64,000 nucleotides of DNA from positions 73,709,223-73,773,222 of the forward strand of contig NC_089230.1 in the NCBI RefSeq assembly GCF_963924675.1, in the 5' to 3' direction. Within the stretch, counting starts at the first letter, position 1, and each line of letters opens with the position of its first letter. Source of the stretch: Phocoena phocoena. Its lineage: Eukaryota > Chordata > Mammalia > Artiodactyla > Phocoenidae. The position numbers were made by a program, and so were the translations under genes. This document shows, piece after piece, positions 57,885 through 64,000 of the stretch. The notes beneath the pieces were generated by a model that worked only from the letters and a program-made list of their open reading frames with translations, was not told where the DNA came from and did not search any database.

Positions 57885-58358
57885 TATTAGTTTCCTGTTG
57901 CTGCTTTAACAAATGAGCACAAACTTAGTGGCTAAACCAGGACAGATTTATTTTCGTACAGTTCTAGAGGCCAGAAGTCTAAAATAAAGATGCTAGAGCT
58001 ACATTCCTTCTGGAAGAATCGGGAGGAATCTGTTTCCTTGTCTTCTCCAGTTTCAAGAGGCCATCTGCATCCCTGGCTCACAGCCTCTTCTTCCATCTTC
58101 AAAGCATCTCACTCCAACCTCTGCTTCCTTTGTCCCTGCTCCTCCTTCTGCCTGTGTCTTCTTTCCTCCTTCTTATAAGGTCCCTTGTGATTATATTGAG
58201 CCCACCCAGATAATCCAGGTTCCTCTCCCCATCTCAAGATCTTTAACTTGGTCACATCTGCAGAGTCTTTTACACCATGCATACTAACATACTCACAGGT
58301 TCTGGGGATTGAGGTACAGACGTTTTTGAGGGGAGGCACATTATTCAGCTGACTACAG
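57885..58358 (-). mobile_element. Solo LTR, MLT1 type (ERVL-MaLR relic)
   Basis: Antisense of an MLT1-type LTR: ttagtttcctgttgctgctt, acagttctagaggccagaag, ttcttataaggtcccttgtg, cccacccagataatccaggt, ctcacaggttctggggattg. No internal genes. Confidence 0.82.
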
Positions 58359-58464
58359 AGACACAGGAACATTCTAGTTTGGCTGTTGTTGTGCACTACT
58401 TCCCTTTCAAAGACATTGAATTCTGAAGGAGCGTGATTACTTATATCTAAAACATACCTTGCTT

Positions 58465-58660
58465 TTTGCTTCTTTTGATGCTTGTAATTCTGCCCTTCTT
58501 TGCTTAGAATACCATTCCTCCATATCGGTGGCCTCAAATCTCAGCTCAGATGCTTCCGTTTTCCAGAATCCTTCTGCTCTCCACCTCCCCTCCCTTTGAC
58601 CCATAAATCGAGGGAAGAATTCTCTCTTTCCTTTATCTTACATATGTATTTTACATTGCT
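58465..58660 (+). mobile_element. L2 3' region
   Basis: tgcttagaataccattcctc, aaatctcagctcagatgctt, ccgttttccagaatccttct and tttaccttacatatgt-like tail follow the L2 3' order. Confidence 0.6.
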
Positions 58661-58661
58661 T

Positions 58662-59255
58662 CTTTTTTTTTTTTAGCAAAAACCTTTCATTTTGAAATCA
58701 TTTCATACTTGCAACAAAATTGCAAAAATAGTACAAAGAATTTTGTTCACTGTTCACCCAGCTTCCCCAAATCACAGTAACTTAAATAGCCATAGCATAA
58801 TGATGAGAACCAGAAAATTAACAGTGACCCAGTGCCATTAACTAATCTACAGACTTTGCTGAGATTCCAACCATTGTCCCACTAATGTCCTTTATCTAGT
58901 CCTTATCTGGCATGCTTTAATTTTCTCTAACCAGAGACAGCTCCCCGGTCTTTGTTTTTCATGACCTTGACACTTTTGAAGAGTCTGAACAGTTATTTTG
59001 CAGAATGTTTGGGTTTGTTTTTTTTTTTTCTGCTTTTGTCTAATGTTTTCTCATAACTTGATTCAGGTTATATATTTATGGTTAAGAATATCACAAAAGT
59101 GATGTGCCCTTCTCAGTCATCATATGAAGAGGTAAATGATATCTCATTACTGGTGATGTTGAATCACTTGTTTAAAATGGTGTCTGCTAGGTTTCCTATT
59201 GCTCTGAACACATCTAGCCCTGTAGTCTATCAATATATATTTTTGTCATAGCGTT
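58662..59255 (-). mobile_element. Old L1M 3' UTR
   Basis: Antisense of an ancient L1 3' UTR: aaaattgcaaaaatagtaca, aatctacagactttgctgag, cattgtcccactaatgtcct, catgaccttgacacttttga, tgatgttgaatcacttgttt, tctgctaggtttcct. Confidence 0.8.
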
Positions 59256-59284
59256 TTAGGGCTGGAGAGGATCAAAGAAATGAG

Positions 59285-59460
59285 TTCTCAATAATATTAA
59301 AAGTTATGTAGTATCAGGTAATATACACTAAGGACTACATACACCACTTCACTTACTCCTCATAAATACCTCTAGAGACACTGTATCAACTCCAGTTTAC
59401 CTTTCTGAAGAGCACATGCCTGGTTAACCTTGGGGAGAGAATACAACTTGCTCATTTTTT
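59285..59460 (+). mobile_element. MIR SINE
   Basis: ggtaatatacactaaggact, cacttcacttactcctcata, actccagtttacctttctga and ccttggggagagaatacaac follow MIR order. Confidence 0.62.
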
Positions 59461-60324
59461 ATGCCACATAGAGCCTAGCACAGAGCTTTACACAAAATAT
59501 GGGTAGAAAATATTGAAGTTGACTTAAATTGAACTTAAATGGAAGGCAGAGTGTTCAGACTGTGTAACTAACCACATGTATGACAAAGGAGAAGGGACCA
59601 TGGGTAATTACGGAGAACTGAATTTGAACTGAATACACAATGGTGCTGATTTATTTTCAAAGGGACGAAGCTAAGAAACAAGATAAAATGGTTGTTGCCC
59701 AGAGGGGTTAAGAGCACAGCCTTGGAGAGCACTCACATTTTGGGAGTATTTGGCAGAAAAAAATCAGTAAAAGTGAAAGGGGATGAAGTACAAAGTAGAA
59801 AAAGCAAGGTAGTATGGGGTTACAGCCAAGTTCAAATCTGGAATGAAGAAAATTAAGCGAGGAGATGCATGGGGCCATGATTAAATGGCAATGGATATTT
59901 TGGGGAAACTGTAGAAACAACGTTTTAAAAAGTTGTCATAAGTTTATTTATTTTTTTTTTAGTTTAGCCAACACACAATTATCCATAGTAATGGAAGAGA
60001 AAAATGTCAAGATAAGTTAGAAGAATGGATAACTCCAAACATGCAGACTTGACTATAAAGCACATTGTATATGATTTCTGAGGCAGCACATTTCCTTTTC
60101 AAGGTTTGCTAAATTTACATGAAGAATAGCTTGTATTTCTTGATAAAAAAGCCTGTGTGGTAGAAGGGAAAGAGAACCGGAATTTGAAAAGTGGTCACGT
60201 GTTTATGCTTGTGAGCTTATTATAAATGTAAGATTGTTTCACATTGTTGTAAATGTAAACCTTTTCTGGCTTTATCTATCTTTAAATTTTACAATGAGGG
60301 AGATCAGATCATTGGACCAGAACT
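59461..60324. other. Non-repetitive DNA
   Basis: No recognised repeat or gene. 59700-59880 is purine-rich. Confidence 0.4.
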
Positions 60325-60465
60325 CAGATCTGATTTCTGCTCTTGGCATCACCAGTAACTAACTGTGTCGGGCAGCAGGGAGATTCCTTCAGGCCTTTGG
60401 TGCCTCAGTTTTCTAACCTAAGAATGCAAAGGTTCACTAGATAATCTCGATTATGTCGTCTGGAG
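60325..60465 (+). mobile_element. MIR SINE
   Basis: agatctgatttctgctcttg, ccagtaactaactgtgtcgg, ggcctttggtgcctcagttt and ttcactagataatctcgatt follow MIR/MIRc. Confidence 0.72.
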
Positions 60466-61381
60466 CTAATACTCTAGATGGTTCTGTTGTTTTGGGGATT
60501 CTAGCTAAATAATTGGTTTGCATCTCAGACAAATTTTATTTACTAAATCATGGCATGTGTAAGTGCTTCCTAAAAAGCAGGTTTTCTAGAGAAAAATATA
60601 AGTAGGGAGATTCATTGCCAAAGCTACATAACATGGTAATTGTGGAATGAACAGTTACAGGAACAGCTCTTTATTTAAAACAGGCTTGGCATTTTCATTT
60701 GTTTGGGGCTTTCTCAGTAGTATTGAGGTTGACCCTTGCTAATTAGGTCTCACTCCCAAAGTCCCTGGATAAGCTGCTTCTGTGAGAGATTGGTCTTAAG
60801 AGCCCAAGGCAGCCGGGAAGAAGGATATTAATGCTGCAGTGCCCAGCTCTCCTTCAAAGAGGACCTATGGAGACGGGTAGCTAGAGAGGAGAGGACCCTG
60901 ACAAAAGAATGAAATGAATTTGGATAGGAGCCCTGGAGACTGGACAGAGTTAAAGAGTCTAACAGTAGGTGGCTTATTTTGCAGCCAGAAGTAGTTTTCT
61001 TCTGAAAGAAGAGTCCTTTACGCTAGGAAACATTCTTTCTTCTTCCATGGCAATCTCTGTTTGGAGTCTTTCTTTTTGCCTTTTCCCCTCCTCAACTCTG
61101 TCTTTCTCCACCTCCACCTTCTCTTTCTCCCTCCGCCTCCTCTTATTTAGCCCGTCCTTTCACGATTAGATTGATTTGTTTACCCGGACAAGGGGAAGAA
61201 TGAGAGTTTGCATACTGGTAAGAACAGGCTTCCTCTCTCAGAGCTGCAAACACTAAACTCTCCTCTCTGCCCTGGGGAGGCTGTGAGCAACAGAAAATGA
61301 TGCCTCGTCCTAAGACAAGGAAAGGTTCTGAGATCCTTTAAAATCCCAGCTAATCAAAATCCTGCTGAAGTGAGGAAGGGG

Positions 61382-61383
<2 letters not shown>
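60466..61383. other. Non-repetitive DNA
   Basis: No recognised gene. A pyrimidine-rich plus strand runs from about 61060 to 61150. Confidence 0.4.

Positions 61384-61422
<39 letters not shown>
61384..61422. repeat. (GT)n microsatellite
   Basis: About 19 uninterrupted TG units ending in GCGCGC, a likely polymorphic marker. Confidence 0.97.
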
Positions 61423-61427
<5 letters not shown>

Positions 61428-61679
61428 TGACCCACGGCCCAGAGGGATGGGCAGTCTCTGAAGTGGACACATATGATAAGGCTCTGATGAGCTCTGGTGG
61501 GGACTGTGGCCGAGGGGATGGAGCGTAGAGGAAGCACACAGGAACCCTGCTGCAGCCGAGAGGTGTCTTGAAGTAGGAGAGAGAGGCTGAAAAGAATCTG
61601 GTTTTCAAATAGTACAATTTTGATACTGCCAAGACCATATTCCCAGGATGTGGAATATAAAAACCTCAGTTCTCACCTA

Positions 61680-61800
61680 AGATCCGTTCCCCATTTAGTG
61701 TGTAGCCCTGAGTAAGCTACTTAAGCTCTCTGAGTCTAGGTTTCCCAAAATAAAATGGGCACGCTCATGTTTCTCACATTTTTTTGGAGAGCACAAAATA
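61680..61800 (+). mobile_element. MIR SINE, 5' part
   Basis: gtgtgtagccctgagtaagc, tacttaagctctctgagtct and aggtttcccaaaataaaatg follow MIR. Confidence 0.65.
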
Positions 61801-61854
61801 GCTTATCTTTGTGCTAGTGCTGAGAGAGCTGTGGCATGTTAGATACGACTTGGA

Positions 61855-61980
61855 GCGTTCAGTTGCCCATCTGAGAAAAGGGAATAGTGATTCCTAGAGG
61901 GATTTCATAAGAATTTAATGAGATAACAAAGCCAGGCATAGAAAAGTGCCCAATAGTACTTGTTTATTCCCTCCCTTTCC
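61855..61980 (+). mobile_element. MIR-like relic, core to tail
   Basis: ttgcccatctgagaaaaggg, gatttcataagaatttaatg and ccaggcatagaaaagtgccc follow MIR; it may continue the piece at 61680 after an interruption. Confidence 0.6.
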
Positions 61981-62286
61981 CTTGCGTGCTATTTATCTGG
62001 AATATTTGGGAAATAATAACTTATTTTGTACTACTGACTTTTGATACTAGCATAAAAGTATAGTTAAGAACTTGAACTTGCTGAAAATCACAAAACACAT
62101 TCCAAAATAAACTGGAAAAGCATTTTATGTGGTTTCCTGTATTTTAAACTATCAGTTGGCCATTGATATAGCTAACTCAGAGTTGACTCTATATGCACAG
62201 ATGATTAGCAGAAAAAAATAAAAGGATACAGTTTTAAGATCTCATCACCTGACATTAACCATAAACTGGTGCCCTGTGGTCACCGA
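61981..62286. other. Non-repetitive DNA
   Basis: No recognised repeat or gene. Confidence 0.35.
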
Positions 62287-62352
62287 CCAGTTAGAATAGA
62301 CACCCACCCCAGTTAGAATAGACACCCATCCCAGTTAGAATAGACACCCATC
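62287..62352. repeat. 22-bp minisatellite, three units
   Basis: Three consecutive 22-bp units built on ccagttagaatagacaccca. Units two and three are identical; unit one has one transition. A partial fourth unit (ccagt) follows. Confidence 0.95.
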
Positions 62353-64000
62353 CCAGTGCTGGAGCAGGGCCCTGTGACATCCCAGATGTTAACCCTCAAA
62401 TTGCTGGACCCTAGGGAGTTTGGGGGGCCTGGGACAGGGTCCAGGGAAAACAGGAAGTCCTTGAAGGGGCTTAGGGCAGTGGCTCTTTACAAATACCAAG
62501 TTTTTGGTATTTTAAAAACTAGAAGACTGAACCAACGCAGACACCCAGAGCATCCCTGCTCAACAATAATATCATGCAAACAAATGAAAATGTCTTTAAA
62601 CTACCCGTATCCCCCCGCCAACACCAACTCTCAACCCACTGTAATACTGATTGGCAAGTTTCTAAATGGGCTTTTAAGTCACTGAACCTTATTCTTTTGG
62701 TAAGTCAGCAGAATGGGGGCAAAAATGGGGAAGCTCCTTAGCTGGGATCCAGAATAGGCATGGAACAAGAGGCTTGTGCTAAGAGATATGTACCTTACCC
62801 TTGACACTTTTCTACTAATTAGGATTCAATTTTCAGAAGTAGTGCTGTGAAGTCTGGGCCTAACAATTATTCTACTTTACAAGGATTTATCTAGTTAATT
62901 ATGCTCAGAACCTGGGACCCTGACTGTAATCAGGATGTGAGGGGAAGAAAAGAGATTATTTCGAGGGATAGTTTGCTTTAGAAGAGGGCATACATGGTGA
63001 AGCACTGCATTAGGGCATTTGGACATCCTCAAAGTACTTCTGAAGTTACTGGCTGCCTATGAGTCAGGAAGGAAGGATTCCCACGAAGGCGGAGGCGTCA
63101 AATCTTTCTCCCTGGTGGTTCACCCTTTCCACACATACCTTGCTTTGGGCGTGTGTAGCATCAGATGCTAACACAGGCTCCAGGATGAGAAAGAGACTGG
63201 TCACATACATAGCAGTTCTTGATGAACCCACAGCTGTGCGGGGCAGCGCTGTCTGCAAACACAGAAGAAATAATGGAGTTATATTACCAAGTGATATTTT
63301 CCCTTAATTGCAAAGATAGTCATGAACTCACCTATGGTGTTTAATGGGCAGGGACTTGGATTTGGGAGAAAGTCAGTTGAAGGAAGGGGAGGCTAAGAGA
63401 GAAAGAAAGCAAAGTCACGTAGAGTCCTACGTGTAATTCCAATAGGGAAGCTCTTGGAAAATGGTCAGTAGTGATTCATCACCACCAATTCCTGAACCAC
63501 TGCGATGGCTCACTTGGAGGGCAGGCTCACATGAAGACAGCTTGTTCAGCCAGAGACAGCTGCTAGGATTACAGCTCAAGTCACAAAGCTTCCAGCTAAA
63601 GCTCTTGGTGAACATAGATACTCGTTTTACTTTGCAACTGAAGTAAATTGTCATTAATAATAATGTTTATACTTCTTAAGTTCTTTAATATTATGCTGTC
63701 TTCTTTCTTTAGCTAGAATTCCTGAAAAACAGAATATTCTGGTTAATGGAATTTTTTTTTTAAAGGAATTGCCTTTTGCACTATATAGAAAGCAACAGTT
63801 ACATTAAGAATTGAAATGTAGTAAAATATACTTAACAGTCCAGTAGTCCTTTTGTGATTTAAGAAGCCCTTGATGAACTCCTATTACTACCTAAAGCTCA
63901 TCAGGGGCACAAGTCTGGGATGTCAAATATTGGTCTCAATTTGATGTTACCATAAGAATATACTTGAGGAATTGATTGAATTAATTTTAAATGGTTTTAG
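62353..64000. other. Non-repetitive DNA to window end
   Basis: No repeat I can name and no gene. Short opposing frames (63059-63307 plus, 63064-63258 minus; 63427-63654 minus, 63461-63646 plus) cover the same bases and appear to be chance. Confidence 0.4.

Noticed and set aside
61384..61422. (TG)n as a regulatory Z-DNA element
   Set aside because: Alternating purine-pyrimidine tracts can form Z-DNA, but nothing near it indicates a promoter; listed only as a microsatellite.
62287..62352. Regular short repeats as a CRISPR array
   Set aside because: Units are contiguous without spacers, only three, and lie in mammalian nuclear DNA.

Overview
The window is mammalian nuclear DNA, almost certainly from a cetacean. 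The main evidence is the tRNA-Glu-derived SINE family CHR (Cetacea, Hippopotamidae, Ruminantia). It is present in long CHR-1-like, short, and very young CHR-2-like forms, several with perfect 13-15 bp target-site duplications (TSDs). There are also cetartiodactyl-type LINE-1 copies, plus the mammal-wide fossils MIR, L2, MLT1, MER5/hAT and a Tc1/mariner-like element. Nothing looks bacterial, viral or plasmid. I recognise no functional protein-coding gene, tRNA, rRNA or other RNA gene. Every long open frame I could identify is a LINE-1 remnant. All repeat names come from remembered consensus sequences and were not searched.

Layout. Positions 1-463: CpG-rich 5' UTR of a minus-strand LINE-1 whose body lies outside the window. 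464-1005: old L1M fragment. 1669-8173: a near full-length minus-strand LINE-1 with decayed ORF1 and ORF2, two SINEs inside it, and an extra LINE-1 3' end attached. 9160-10531: long fossil of a hAT transposase on the plus strand. 10.5-29.5 kb: mostly non-repetitive DNA with MIR and L2 relics, five SINEs, a tiny LINE-1 with a perfect 19-bp TSD, and a SINE-in-L1-in-L2 nest at 19.0-20.5 kb. 29497-33334: a plus-strand LINE-1 lacking most of its 5' half, carrying a nested LINE-1 3' end and two CHR-2 SINEs. 33688-37445: long old minus-strand L1M. 37.4-64 kb: unique DNA with relics, including a second old L1M (43985-46740), two MLT1 LTRs, a 468-bp TIR element with TA duplications (53417-53884), a palindromic relic (54930-55045), a 22-bp minisatellite and a (TG)n tract.

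No genes work together here. The window reads as intergenic or deep intronic DNA shaped by successive retrotransposition, and nesting gives a relative order: L2/MIR/hAT, then L1M, then cetartiodactyl L1, then CHR-1, then CHR-2. The best second-look items are possible products of LINE-1 RNA processing: a 5' UTR junction compatible with splicing, an L1 joining a 5'-end-like tip to internal ORF2, an L1 apparently carrying a second L1 3' end, and a SINE with a foreign 3' tail. Two unrecognised open frames (17741-18376 and 21540-21688) are weak candidates for real exons.
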